DNA from: Phil1 sp964487565
GTDB taxonomy: Bacteria > Bacillota > Clostridia > Christensenellales > CAG-138
Length of the DNA stretch: 45,462 nucleotides
NCBI GenBank assembly: GCA_964487565.1
Contig: CAZARN010000016.1
Coordinates: 1-45,462 of the forward strand
Direction of reading: 5' to 3'
Position numbers and translations under genes: made by a program. Shown piece by piece: positions 7,117-15,220 of this stretch (position 1 is the stretch's first letter; each line of letters starts with the position of its first letter). Below the pieces are notes generated by a model. The model searched no databases and was not told the origin of the DNA. It worked only from the letters and a program-made list of their open reading frames with translations.

Positions 7117-8901
7117 TTATTTCTTTTTCTTTTTCTTCTGTTCAGCCTCGCGCTTGGCTTTGGCTTCTTTTTCTTTCTTATCGAGTATAATGCGCACGAC
7201 GATCGCCGCGCCTATCGCGACGACAGCCACGATGATAAGCCGTTTGGCGTTTTCGGGCGTCATCAGCGGCTTGCTCTCCTTGGGCGCTTCGGTCGCGGCC
7301 GGGGCGGCAGCTTCGGTGGCCGCAGGCTCCGGCGTCGTATCGGCGGAGGCGGTCTCCCCGGCTGCGGGCGTCGCCTGAGTTTCCCCCGCGACTGAAAGCC
7401 TGGCTTCATATGTCACGCCGTTGTTGAGCATGATGAAGACATGTATCGTGGCGTCGCCCGTGAAACCCGCAAGGATGCTTGAGGGATTGAGCTTGAGCAG
7501 CCCTTCGCTCACCGAAAGCGAGTATTTGAACGTCTGGTTCGCGGTTGTGACCTTCGTCCCCTCGGGCATGGCCGCCGCGCCTTTTTCCTCAACATAGCAG
7601 GCAAGTATGCCGCCGCCGTCGTTTCTGAGCATCTTGCCGTCCATGCTGGAATCAAGCATGATCTGCTCGCCGTCGACCATCACCTTGTATGCGTTCTCCG
7701 CGCTTTCATCCGCGACAAGCTCCGCCGCGATGCGCTGCGGCTCCAGGAAAGCACCCTCTTCCTTGTCATGCACGACATACATGAGCCTGTTGTCCCACGC
7801 GCTGTCGAGCTGATCCGCGCGATAGCGCAGCACGCATGTCGGATCGCTGCCGGCGGCGGAATCGCTCACGAAGAAATAATCCACTCCGTCAACGGTCTCA
7901 TAACCCGTAACCGTTATAAGATGACCCGCCGTGCCGCTTATGGGCGCGTTGGCGACATAAGGATAACTGCCGCTTGCGGAGTTCGAGTAATGCACGCTTA
8001 TGCCGACGGAATAACCGTGCGCAAGCTCCTGACGCAGCACGTCGAAGCTGCCGTACTGGCAATAAGCGTCATAGCCGTATGCCCCGGCCGCAGCCACGCT
8101 GTAAGTCCAGTTGCCGAACCCTTCATAGGTCTTGTCATAGTTTTCAAGGGCGATCTCCTCCGGCAGCACATCCTCCCCGCGGTCGTTGAGCAACACCGAT
8201 ATGGTGGTCGCGCTGCACATCTCGCCCGCGATGGAGTTTTTGCGTATCTGCTGGGAATATGCCGGGGTATCAAGCTGTACCCGCTCCGGCAGATCGATCG
8301 CGTCCCCGAGATAAAGCGCGGTTATCCCCTGCCCGTCGAGCGTGTTTTTGTATGTCGCGGCGATCTGGCGCAGCACGGGGCTTTCGCCGCCGGCATTCGC
8401 CTTGAGCGTCGCCTTCATCTGCACGAGGCTTGCGGTTTCGCCGTCCGAACCGCTTATCGTGAGCGTATCCGTGTTCATATAGGCAAGCGCGTCCTCACCC
8501 TCGGCGGAACCGCGCGTGATCTCCGCGCGCCATACGCCCCAGCTCAGCCATGAGGTCCACTCTTTTTTCATATCGACATATGCGCGCGCCGATATCTCAA
8601 GCGTCGTGCCAAGCGGCATATCGGCATTCCACGAAGCGACGAGGTATTCAAATGCCTCAACGCCGATAATATCGCTCGTATATGTGCCCTCCGCCGCGCC
8701 CTGCGCGAGTTTGAGCGCGCCGTTGCCCACGCTTTCATCGATGACGAGGCCTTCAAGCGTACCAAGTGAAAAATCATCCGCCGTGGTGAGTTTGAACGCC
8801 GAGCCTTCAAAGCTCCTGTCCGCCTTTTCCGCCGCGAAAGCCGGCATGGCGAACGTCAGCGCAAGCGAAAGCACAAGCAGCAGTGCAAGAAATTTTTTCA
8901 T
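7117..8901 (-). CDS. Secreted, membrane-anchored C39-like cysteine peptidase
   Basis: This 594-residue exported protein starts with a signal peptide (MKKFLALLLVLSLALTFAMPAFA). An N-terminal beta-rich region precedes a C39_2-type papain-like domain. Its putative catalytic residues are Cys229 (GEMCSATT), His327 (GTAGHLITVTGYE) and Asp347 (FFVSDSAAG). Then come another beta domain, an Ala/Thr/Pro/Glu-rich linker, one membrane helix (RLIIVAVVAIGAAIVVRII) and a Lys-rich tail, so the protein is tethered with its catalytic part outside. The ATG at 8899-8901 is preceded by GGAGG. The gene runs directly into the GH2 gene. Substrates cannot be told from sequence; cell-wall-associated proteolysis is plausible. 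Confidence 0.75.
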   Translation of the reverse strand: MKKFLALLLVLSLALTFAMPAFAAEKADRSFEGSAFKLTTADDFSLGTLEGLVIDESVGNGALKLAQGAAEGTYTSDIIGVEAFEYLVASWNADMPLGTTLEISARAYVDMKKEWTSWLSWGVWRAEITRGSAEGEDALAYMNTDTLTISGSDGETASLVQMKATLKANAGGESPVLRQIAATYKNTLDGQGITALYLGDAIDLPERVQLDTPAYSQQIRKNSIAGEMCSATTISVLLNDRGEDVLPEEIALENYDKTYEGFGNWTYSVAAAGAYGYDAYCQYGSFDVLRQELAHGYSVGISVHYSNSASGSYPYVANAPISGTAGHLITVTGYETVDGVDYFFVSDSAAGSDPTCVLRYRADQLDSAWDNRLMYVVHDKEEGAFLEPQRIAAELVADESAENAYKVMVDGEQIMLDSSMDGKMLRNDGGGILACYVEEKGAAAMPEGTKVTTANQTFKYSLSVSEGLLKLNPSSILAGFTGDATIHVFIMLNNGVTYEARLSVAGETQATPAAGETASADTTPEPAATEAAAPAATEAPKESKPLMTPENAKRLIIVAVVAIGAAIVVRIILDKKEKEAKAKREAEQKKKKKK

Positions 8902-8946
8902 GTAACTGTTTCCTCCGTGATCGATCCGCGTTCCTGGATTTGTTAT

Positions 8947-8975
8947 ATGGTAACACAAACGCCGCCCGCTTTCAA
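8947..8975 (-). promoter_or_regulatory. Candidate promoter of the C39 peptidase gene
   Basis: On the minus strand TTGAAA (8970-8975) is followed after 17 bp by TACCAT (8947-8952). The -35 hexamer lies in the loop of the hairpin that appears to end sigG transcription. Confidence 0.35.
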
Positions 8976-8987
8976 TGCGAACGGCGT
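8952..8987 (-). terminator. Probable sigG terminator
   Basis: An 11-bp stem with two G-U pairs (arms at 8977-8987 and 8959-8969, 7-base loop) is followed on the minus strand by TTTGTGT. The T tract is weak, so termination may be partial. Confidence 0.5.
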
Positions 8988-9017
8988 CTTTGTATCCTCC
9001 GTCGGTAAAAACCTTCG

Positions 9018-9791
9018 TCACACATATTTTTTCATGTGCTTCAGCGCGCTCTTTTCAAGCCGCGAAACCTGCGCCTGGCTGATGCCTATCTCCTCGGCGA
9101 CCTCCATCTGCGTTCTGCCCTGGAAAAAGCGCAGCTCAATTATCCTGCGTTCACGTTCGACGAGCCTGTCAAGCCCGCTGCCTATGGATATGCCGTCGAG
9201 CCAGCAATCATCGCAATCGCGATCGTCACGCACCTGATCCATAACGTATATCGCGTCGCCGTCGTCATGATACACCGGCTCAAAAAGAGACACCGGATCC
9301 TGTATGGCCTCAAGGGCGAAGGAAACGTCCTCCTCCGTCATGTCAAGCTCCTTGGCGATCTCGGAAAGTACCGGCTCGCGCCCGAGGCGCTCCATAAGCT
9401 CGCTTCTTGCGCGCAGCGCGCGGTATGCCGTGTCGCGCAGCGAACGGCTGACGCGGATCGCGGTGTTGTCGCGCAGATATCTGCGCAGCTCGCCGATTAT
9501 CATCGGCACCGCGTATGTCGAGAAGCGCACGTCAAGCTCCGTGTTGAAATTCTCCACGGCCTTTATGAGGCCGATGCAGCCGACCTGAAACAGGTCGTCC
9601 ATCTGTTCGCCGCGGCCGGAGAAACGCTGGATTATGCTCAGCACAAGCCTGAGGTTCGCCCTTATGAACTCCTCGCGCGCGGCTGTATCGCCGCCCTTTA
9701 TCCTTTTGAGGAGCGCCCTGCTCTGCTCATGTGTGAGTCTGGGCAGGCTCGATGTGTCAAGACCGCATATGTCTACCTTATTGAGCGCCAT
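9018..9791 (-). CDS. sigG: RNA polymerase sporulation sigma factor SigG
   Basis: The 257-residue protein is the late forespore sigma factor. The start MALNKVDICGLDTSSLP matches the SigG-specific N-terminus. Region 2 reads NLRLVLSIIQRFSGRGEQMDDLFQVGCIGLIKAVENF and RFSTYAVPMIIGE. Region 3 contains IRVSRSLRDTAYRA and DPVSLFEPVYHDDGDAIYVMDQ. Region 4 has an HTH around RTQMEVAEEIGISQAQVSRLE. In the forespore it would direct genes for spore protection and germination. The usual upstream partners (spoIIGA, sigE) are absent: the upstream gene is tcdA, 79 bp away. The RBS is GGAGGG. I could not identify a convincing sigma-F or sigma-G promoter in that gap. Confidence 0.95.
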   Translation of the reverse strand: MALNKVDICGLDTSSLPRLTHEQSRALLKRIKGGDTAAREEFIRANLRLVLSIIQRFSGRGEQMDDLFQVGCIGLIKAVENFNTELDVRFSTYAVPMIIGELRRYLRDNTAIRVSRSLRDTAYRALRARSELMERLGREPVLSEIAKELDMTEEDVSFALEAIQDPVSLFEPVYHDDGDAIYVMDQVRDDRDCDDCWLDGISIGSGLDRLVERERRIIELRFFQGRTQMEVAEEIGISQAQVSRLEKSALKHMKKYV

Positions 9792-9870
9792 ACAAAAACA
9801 ACCCTCCGGGAACTTTCATATTCCTAGGGTTGCCTTTGTTGGTTTTTGTTATTCGGTCACGCTTTGGCTA

Positions 9871-10593
9871 TCAAAGGCGATTTTGGGCGATATCCTTCAC
9901 AACTTCCGATGCGATCAAAAGTCCCGCCGCGCCGGGTGTGAACGCCGTGCTGCCCGGCGTTTGCCGTTTGCCGGGCGCGTTTTCCTGAAACTGCGCGATC
10001 ACGGGAGTCAGCGGTTCTTCCCTTGAATAAACCACCTTCAGCGAGGATATACCGCGTTTTTTCAGCTCATGGCGCATAACGCGCGCAAGCGGACAAACGT
10101 TCGTTGAATATATATCGGCCACCTCGAACGCTGACGGATCAAGCTTGTTGCCCGCCCCCATCGCGCTTATCACGGGCACGTTTTTTTCCTTTGCCCGGCA
10201 GATGAGCAGCAGTTTTGAGGAAACAGAATCTATCGCGTCCACAACATAATCGTATTCGCCGAGATCGAACTTATCCGCCGTCTCTTCATTATAAAAGGCG
10301 ACGACGCCTGTCACGCTGCAATCCGGATCGATATCCCGCGCGCGCGCAGCCATGACTTCAGCCTTTGGCATACCGACGGTAGAGTGGAGCGCCACAAGCT
10401 GGCGGTTGATGTTGGAGCGCGAAACGGTATCCGCGTCGACGAAGGTCAGCGCGCCTATGCCGCTTCGCGCAAGCGCCTCGGCGCAGTAAGATCCCACGCC
10501 GCCTATGCCGAACACGGCAACGTGCGCCCGCGCGAGGCGATCGATCGCCTCGCCGCCGAGCAGCGTCTCCGTGCGGATGAGTTCCTCTTTCAT
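9871..10593 (-). CDS. tcdA: tRNA threonylcarbamoyladenosine dehydratase TcdA
   Basis: This 240-residue member of the ThiF/MoeB/E1 superfamily has a nucleotide-binding loop VAVFGIGGVGSYCAEALARSG and DADTVSRSNINRQ near the N-terminus, as in TcdA (CsdL/YgdL). TcdA uses ATP to cyclise t6A37 of ANN-decoding tRNAs to ct6A. The stretch VVDAIDSVSSK and a late LTPVIAQFQENAPGKRQTPGS also fit. Length is near the family norm. It sits between the dipeptide epimerase and sigG on the same strand, with 33 and 79 bp gaps. A link to sporulation is not implied by the sequence beyond adjacency. Confidence 0.85.
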   Translation of the reverse strand: MKEELIRTETLLGGEAIDRLARAHVAVFGIGGVGSYCAEALARSGIGALTFVDADTVSRSNINRQLVALHSTVGMPKAEVMAARARDIDPDCSVTGVVAFYNEETADKFDLGEYDYVVDAIDSVSSKLLLICRAKEKNVPVISAMGAGNKLDPSAFEVADIYSTNVCPLARVMRHELKKRGISSLKVVYSREEPLTPVIAQFQENAPGKRQTPGSTAFTPGAAGLLIASEVVKDIAQNRL

Positions 10594-10626
10594 GCGTTCA
10601 ACCCGATCCCTTCAAAAAAGGCCTTG

Positions 10627-11724
10627 TCAGTCAAGATATTTTATCTTTCCCGGCATTATGCCCTTTATGCCGAGACCCGGCGCATCCGAAACGGTGATAA
10701 CCTTCTCGTTGAACACCGCGCCGCCCAGAATATGATCCTCGCTGCAAAGCACAGGCCCGTCAAGATCGATCTTCGTGATCACCTTTTTGGCGCAGGCAAG
10801 ATGCACCGCGGCGTTCACCGATATCTTCGCCTCGAGCATGCAGCCGATCATGCACTCCACGCCGTATACCTCCGCTGCGGAAGCGATCTTAAGTGCGTTG
10901 TATATGCCGCCGCACTTCATCAGCTTTATGTTCACAAGATCCGCAGCGCCCATCTGCATTATCTTCATCGCGTCAGCAGGCGAGAAAACGCTCTCATCGG
11001 CAAGCACCGGCACATAGGAACGCTCCGTGACGTATTTCAGCCCGTCAAGATCAAGCGCGTGCACCGGCTGCTCAACGAACTCTATGTCAAGGCCCTTCTC
11101 CTGCATGCCGTTGAGGATGCGCACTGCCTCTTTCGGCTTCCACGCCTGATTTGCGTCTATTCGCACGCAGATATCCTTCGGTATCACCTCGCGGATCGCC
11201 GCAAGACGCGCCACGTCGAGCGACGGATCGCTGCCGACCTTCACCTTAAGGCAGTCATATCCGCGCTCCACGGCGTTTATCGCATCGCGCTGCATCTCGT
11301 CGGGCTTGTTCACGCTTATCGTGATATCGGTCACGATCTCTTTTCGCGCGCCGCCGAGGAGCTTATGAACCGGGATGTTGTAAAGCTGTCCGTAAAGATC
11401 GTAAAGCGCCATGTCGGCCGCGGCTTTCGCGCTCGTGTTATGCACGATGCAGGCGTTGAGCGCCTTGAGATTGTCCTCAAGCGCGTCCACGTCGCGTCCG
11501 ATGAGGGTCTTGATTATATGATCGCGGAGCGCGCCGATTATCGCGCCCGTCGTGTCGCCCGTAATCACGCCCGTCGGCGGCGCTTCGCCATAACCCACGG
11601 CGTCGGAATCCGTATGTATTTCGACGATTACGTCCTCCACGCTGTTCACGCTCCTCAGCGCGGTTTTGAACGGAACGCGCAGCGGCGTTGAAATCATCCC
11701 GAGGCGGATGTCTGTGATTTTCAT
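10627..11724 (-). CDS. Enolase-superfamily dipeptide epimerase (L-Ala-D/L-Glu type)
   Basis: The 365-residue protein belongs to the muconate-lactonizing subgroup of the enolase superfamily. The KxK motif is at residues 160-162 (CLKVKVG). Metal ligands are Asp190 (RIDANQAW), Glu218 (FVEQP) and Asp243 (LADES), and the second catalytic lysine is at about 267 (NIKLMKCGG). This pattern fits L-Ala-D/L-Glu epimerases, which recycle murein peptides, or a related dipeptide epimerase; specificity would need the C-terminal loop to be modelled. The ATG follows GAAGGGAG. A good sigma-A promoter lies upstream at 11782-11810. It is the first gene of a possible epimerase-tcdA-sigG run. Confidence 0.85.
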   Translation of the reverse strand: MKITDIRLGMISTPLRVPFKTALRSVNSVEDVIVEIHTDSDAVGYGEAPPTGVITGDTTGAIIGALRDHIIKTLIGRDVDALEDNLKALNACIVHNTSAKAAADMALYDLYGQLYNIPVHKLLGGARKEIVTDITISVNKPDEMQRDAINAVERGYDCLKVKVGSDPSLDVARLAAIREVIPKDICVRIDANQAWKPKEAVRILNGMQEKGLDIEFVEQPVHALDLDGLKYVTERSYVPVLADESVFSPADAMKIMQMGAADLVNIKLMKCGGIYNALKIASAAEVYGVECMIGCMLEAKISVNAAVHLACAKKVITKIDLDGPVLCSEDHILGGAVFNEKVITVSDAPGLGIKGIMPGKIKYLD

Positions 11725-11781
11725 TACGTTCTCCCTTCGGCCTTTATTCTTCTGATGTTTTTAGATTGCTCAAGCCCTGAA

Positions 11782-11810
11782 ATTATATCATATAACGGTA
11801 AACCTTTCAA
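11782..11810 (-). promoter_or_regulatory. Sigma-A promoter of the dipeptide epimerase gene
   Basis: On the minus strand TTGAAA (11805-11810) and a perfect TATAAT (11782-11787) are separated by 17 bp. The start codon lies about 58 bp downstream. Confidence 0.7.
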
Positions 11811-11872
11811 CGCGGTGATGCGTCGGGTTTTTTTCATCGCGCGATGTCCGAATGACGTGTTTGTTGAACATG

Positions 11873-11906
11873 AGAAAAGCTCCGGCTTTTTTGAAGCCGG
11901 AGCTTT
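11873..11906 (-). terminator. Rho-independent terminator of the zinc-ribbon gene
   Basis: A perfect 13-bp stem (aaagctccggctt / aagccggagcttt) with a 5-base loop is followed on the minus strand by TTTTC. It lies 130 bp after the zinc-ribbon stop codon. Confidence 0.85.
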
Positions 11907-12035
11907 GGTGCACTTCCTGATTCGCCGGTGTTATGCCGCCTCGAGCGGAATAAAGGGGAGATCAGCCCCAAGCGCGGGGGACGGTTCGCATCCTTGAACG
12001 GGACGCTGTGCCTTCTGCAATTCGCTCAACGCGGC

Positions 12036-12314
12036 TTAGCGCTGGCCTTTACGGGCCTGGAAGCACTCGCTGCAGTAGACTGGCCTGTCGTTCTTGGGAA
12101 CGAACGGGATCTTGGTGGGCTTGCCGCACGCCGCACACACTGCGTCATACATTTCCCTCTCGCCGGAGCGCTGGGTCTTGCGTGCATTCCTGCAGGCCTT
12201 GCAACGGATAGGCTCGTTCTGGAAGCCCTTCTCAGCGTAGAATTCCTGCTCGCCCGCGGTGAATACGAATTCAGCGCCGCAATCCTTGCATACCAATGTC
12301 TTGTCCTGGAACAT
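12036..12314 (-). CDS. Small CxxC zinc-ribbon protein
   Basis: The 92-residue protein contains four CxxC pairs: CKDC and CKAC with the sequence EFVFTAGEQEFYAEKGF between them, then CAAC and CSEC around KIPFVPKNDRPVY. This matches the small clostridial proteins with a probable zinc-ribbon domain followed by a CxxC-x17-CxxC domain. They presumably bind two zinc ions; their role is not established. The ATG at 12312-12314 is preceded by AGGGG. The mRNA appears to carry a GC-rich structured leader of about 250 nt (12345-12572), a strong hint at RNA-level control or at processing of an upstream ncRNA. Transcription ends at 11873-11906. Confidence 0.75.
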   Translation of the reverse strand: MFQDKTLVCKDCGAEFVFTAGEQEFYAEKGFQNEPIRCKACRNARKTQRSGEREMYDAVCAACGKPTKIPFVPKNDRPVYCSECFQARKGQR

Positions 12315-12344
12315 GTGTTTGTTTTCCCCTTGTAAAATAAAATT

Positions 12345-12572
12345 TTGTGTTACCGCCAACATCGGCTGACCTGGTCTTTGACCCCACACCCGCCGTCAGG
12401 GGTTTTCGCTACCCGGCATAAGCCTCTCACTACACGCCCTCTCGCAGTTTCCCGCGGACGGACTTACTCCTAGACCGCACCATGCTCACGAGCGCTTCGG
12501 CCCGCTTACGTGGATCGCTTTGCCTGCGACTGGCATCGACTTTCAACCACAGACCCGAAGTTGGTTATAACC
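12345..12572 (-). ncRNA. Structured RNA, raiA-motif-like, upstream of the zinc-ribbon gene
   Basis: About 230 nt without a convincing reading frame are GC-rich and flanked on both sides by AT-rich DNA. They sit between a good promoter (TTGCGT-17-TATAAT at 12579-12607) and the zinc-ribbon gene. The minus-strand transcript would start near GGTTATAACC and contains several local hairpins, for example TCGC-AGGCAAA-GCGA, GGGT-AGCGAAA-ACCC, GGC-TTAT-GCC and GGTC-AAA-GACC, joined by purine-rich linkers such as GGAGTAAGTCC. Size, GC-rich character and position resemble the raiA-motif RNA of Clostridia, linked to sporulation and aggregation. That assignment rests on general resemblance, not an alignment. 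It lacks the conserved cores of RNase P RNA, tmRNA and SRP RNA. That an RNA is present is more certain than its identity. Confidence 0.5.
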
Positions 12573-12578
12573 TTGCTT

Positions 12579-12607
12579 ATTATAAGATAGTCCATTGTAA
12601 AACGCAA
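12579..12607 (-). promoter_or_regulatory. Promoter of the structured RNA / zinc-ribbon transcript
   Basis: On the minus strand TTGCGT (12602-12607) and TATAAT (12579-12584) are separated by 17 bp. The palindrome GGTTATAACC lies at the predicted transcription start and could be an operator or the first RNA stem. Confidence 0.65.
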
Positions 12608-12668
12608 CATTTATTTTGGAATAGCCCTAAGTTTTTTTACAAAATTTGAATTTTCGGCCCCGTCTCGG

Positions 12669-12697
12669 TTGACTTAACCGGCACATGAGCGTATTCT
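12669..12697 (+). promoter_or_regulatory. Candidate sigma-A promoter of the GlsB/YeaQ gene
   Basis: TTGACT (12669-12674) and TATTCT (12692-12697) are separated by 17 bp, about 40 bp before the ATG at 12738. Confidence 0.55.
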
Positions 12698-12737
12698 TTA
12701 ATATATTCCAATTCTTTCAGGAGGTATTTCAGGCATT

Positions 12738-12980
12738 ATGAGCATCATTTATTCCATCATCATCGGCGGCGTGATCGGCTGGCTTGCGAAGCTTGTCATG
12801 GGCGGCAAAAAGAGCAGTCTTCTCGCGTATATAATCATCGGTATCGTCGGCGGCGCGCTCGGCGGCTGGCTTGCCGGGCTCCTCGGCATCGGCGGCGGGC
12901 TCATCGTCCAGCTCCTCATCGGCCTCGGCGGATCGTGCCTGCTCATTTTCCTTTACAGGCTCATTTTCGGCAAAAAATAA
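12738..12980 (+). CDS. GlsB/YeaQ/YmgE family stress-response membrane protein
   Basis: The 80-residue protein has three glycine-rich membrane helices. MSIIYSIIIGGVIGWLAKLVMG is followed by AYIIIGIVGGALGGWLAGLLGI and a third segment around LIVQLLIGLGGSCLLIFLYRL. This is the transglycosylase-associated (YeaQ/GlsB) pattern and length. Family members are induced by general or cell-envelope stress; the molecular role is unknown. AGGAGG precedes the ATG with a rather long 13-base gap. It is the last core gene before the mobile element. Confidence 0.85.
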   Translation: MSIIYSIIIGGVIGWLAKLVMGGKKSSLLAYIIIGIVGGALGGWLAGLLGIGGGLIVQLLIGLGGSCLLIFLYRLIFGKK

Positions 12981-13092
12981 AATTCGCCCAAAAATCAACA
13001 GGAGCCGTCCCGCAACCGGCGGGCGCCGTAAAACAGTAAAATTTAAAATTTCTGAAAACCCTGTGTTTTCAAGGAACGCGGCGTGACTTCGG

Positions 13093-14730
13093 TCACGCCG
13101 TTTCCTTTTTCATGAGCTCGTCCAGTGGGATGAAGCCAAGACCGTCGTACTTGATGTGAATGCTCTGCCTGCGCTTGCCGCTGGATTTGTCCGGCGCTTC
13201 CACATAGATCGCCGAAACCAGCTCTCGCAGCGCGTATGGATCGAGCGTTTCAATCTTCACATATTTGTGGGCCTTCTGGATGAACTTTTCAAGGTTTTCG
13301 TTCTGTCGTTCCAGTACTTCTATTTCCTGCTGCAGGGTGACGGTTTCCGCTTCCAGCCGGTTTTGCTCTGCTTCGTAGCTCTGGCTCAGCATTTCAAACC
13401 GTTCCTCGCTCAGACGGCCGCTGGCGTTGTCCTCGTAGATTTTGATGAACAGCCGTTTCAGCTCGGAAATCCGTTTCTCGGCGCGGTCAAGCTGCTTCCT
13501 GCTGAGCTGGATTTTCCCGGCAGATTCCATGCGCATCTGCTCTTCCATCACGACGCGGAAGTGATCCTCGTAACGCAGGATATAGCCGGTTACCATCTGC
13601 AGATGCTTCAGCACCAGACGTTCCAGCACCTTGACGCGGATAAAGTGTCCTCCGCATTTCTCACTGTGGTTTTTATGCAGGGAACAGTCAAAGAAATCCT
13701 GCGCCGTGACGCTGTTGTTGGATGAGCCGTATTGCATTTTTGAGCCGCAGTCCGCACAGTAAACCAGACCGGAAAAGATGCTGCTTCTGCCCGTGCGGGT
13801 CTTGCGGTGGCGCTGCCGGCGAATTTCCTGCACCTTGTCGAACACGTCATCGTCAATGATGCGCTCGTGGGTATTGCTGAACACAGCCTGCTTTTCCAAA
13901 GGATTCTCCCGCTGCTTCTTGTCCCAGATGGAGTTGGTGTAGGTCTTGAAGTTGACTGTACAGCCCGTGTACTCCCGCCGTTCCAATATACGGACAACAG
14001 AGCTGTCCACCCAGTCAAAGGGACTTTCCGGTTCATTGTTGGGGGTACTGCGCCCCTGCCGCTTTTTGTACGCGGCTGGTGTCAGCACTTTGTCCGCTTT
14101 CAGCTGGTTGGCGATCTGTTTCGGGCCGCGCCCCTCCATGCACATGGAAAAGATGCGCTTTACAAGGGCTGCCGCTTTGGGATCGATCACCCAGTGCTTC
14201 GGATCTGCCGGGTCCTTGACATAGCCGTAAGGGACATTCGTTGTCAGCGGCACGCCGCGTTCGCCCTTTGCCTTTTGCACGGCCCGGATTTTGCGGCTGG
14301 TATCGCGCGCATAGAACTCGTTGAACCAGTTCTTGATTCCCGCGAAGTCGTTGTTGACGCTGTTCGGTTCGGCGGAATCGAAATCGTCGTTGATGGCGAT
14401 GTAGCGGACGCCGTTCTCTGGGAAGGTGAAATTGGTGTAAAGCCCGGTCAGTGCGGAGTTTCTGCCCAGCCGGGACAGGTCCTTCGTGATGGCAACGGCT
14501 ACATGACCGGCCTCCACTTCTGAAAGCATCGCCTGAAAACCGGGACGATCGAAGGTGACGCCGCTTACGCCGTCATCCACGAAAAATGTGGGATTCGGGA
14601 AGCGATGGTCTTTGGCGTACTGGAGAAGAATGGCCTTTTGGTTTTCGATGGACAGTGATTCGCCGAGACGCTCGTCCTCCTGAGACAGTCTGCAATACAG
14701 CGCGGTAATTTTATTGGTTGCTCCGGACAT
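13093..14730 (-). CDS. Large serine recombinase (element integrase/excisionase)
   Basis: The protein has about 545 residues. An N-terminal resolvase domain (ITALYCRLSQEDE, with the catalytic serine probably that of YCRLSQ; then DGVSGVTFDRPGF and KDLSRLGRN) precedes a recombinase domain (VPYGYV, RREYTGCTVNFKTY), a zinc ribbon (CADC, then C-HKNHSEKC), a long coiled coil and a C-terminal tail. This is the TnpX/TndX type that integrates and excises Tn4451-like elements. Two ATGs have good GGAGG sites: 14728-14730 (MSGATNKITALY), which fits the family N-terminus and is used here, and 14809-14811, whose ATGA overlaps the preceding stop and would add 27 residues. A GC-rich hairpin at 13079-13099 covers the stop region. 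Confidence 0.9.
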   Translation of the reverse strand: MSGATNKITALYCRLSQEDERLGESLSIENQKAILLQYAKDHRFPNPTFFVDDGVSGVTFDRPGFQAMLSEVEAGHVAVAITKDLSRLGRNSALTGLYTNFTFPENGVRYIAINDDFDSAEPNSVNNDFAGIKNWFNEFYARDTSRKIRAVQKAKGERGVPLTTNVPYGYVKDPADPKHWVIDPKAAALVKRIFSMCMEGRGPKQIANQLKADKVLTPAAYKKRQGRSTPNNEPESPFDWVDSSVVRILERREYTGCTVNFKTYTNSIWDKKQRENPLEKQAVFSNTHERIIDDDVFDKVQEIRRQRHRKTRTGRSSIFSGLVYCADCGSKMQYGSSNNSVTAQDFFDCSLHKNHSEKCGGHFIRVKVLERLVLKHLQMVTGYILRYEDHFRVVMEEQMRMESAGKIQLSRKQLDRAEKRISELKRLFIKIYEDNASGRLSEERFEMLSQSYEAEQNRLEAETVTLQQEIEVLERQNENLEKFIQKAHKYVKIETLDPYALRELVSAIYVEAPDKSSGKRRQSIHIKYDGLGFIPLDELMKKETA

Positions 14731-14807
14731 TTCTGTTTCCTCCTTCGGCGGAGCAACTGTCAGTACAGGGTTGGTTAAACCCATATTAACATAACATTCC
14801 TGGTTTG

Positions 14808-15104
14808 TCATGGCTGCGCCTCCATCTTTTCCGCCGACATTCTGCCCGTGATTCGTTCCAGCTTGCGGACGAACGTCTCCGTGCCTTCGTACGTGCCGTC
14901 CACTGTGTAAACGGTGCCGCCGATCACCTCGGTTATGGTCAGTTCGGGAATCCAGTAGGCAGATAAATTTTTGACGCAAAGATGGCCGTCCGCGTCGCGG
15001 AATCGTTCACATTGACGCGGCGCGGCCGGCTTGAATTCCGGCGTGGTAAAATCGTAGGAATCTACATCAGCAATGTTGTTTTCCGCGTTCTCAGTTTCGT
15101 TCAT
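14808..15104 (-). CDS. TnpW-like transposon-encoded small protein
   Basis: The 98-residue protein starts at 15102-15104 after AAGGAGG. The acidic N-terminal half is low in recognisable features. The C-terminal half (EVIGGTVYTVDGTYEGTETFVRKLERI) resembles the short conserved block of TnpW-type proteins found beside serine recombinases in clostridial mobilizable elements. Its function is unknown; a role next to the recombinase is inferred from constant linkage in related elements. The stop overlaps a possible recombinase start (ATGA), suggesting translational coupling. Confidence 0.5.
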   Translation of the reverse strand: MNETENAENNIADVDSYDFTTPEFKPAAPRQCERFRDADGHLCVKNLSAYWIPELTITEVIGGTVYTVDGTYEGTETFVRKLERITGRMSAEKMEAQP

Positions 15105-15220
15105 AAGAAAACCTCCTTGATAGTCTGAATGGATGGAATAAAGGCGGGGGTATACTTTGAAACACAGTATACCTGCCGAAAGAAAGGGGCCAGGCTGTTT
15201 CATGGTTTATTAGACATCCA

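Noticed and set aside
12345..12572. RNase P RNA, tmRNA or SRP RNA
   Set aside because: The conserved core sequences of these RNAs (for example GAGGAAAGTCC and AGATAGATGA of RNase P) are absent and the size is too small for RNase P or tmRNA. A short GGAGTAAGTCC is only superficially similar.
12981..13092. Exact left attachment site of the mobile element
   Set aside because: Only short, weak similarity (around aaaccctgt/aaacctgt) was found with the 24380-24420 region. Serine recombinase sites share just a few bases, so this cannot be called without an empty site.
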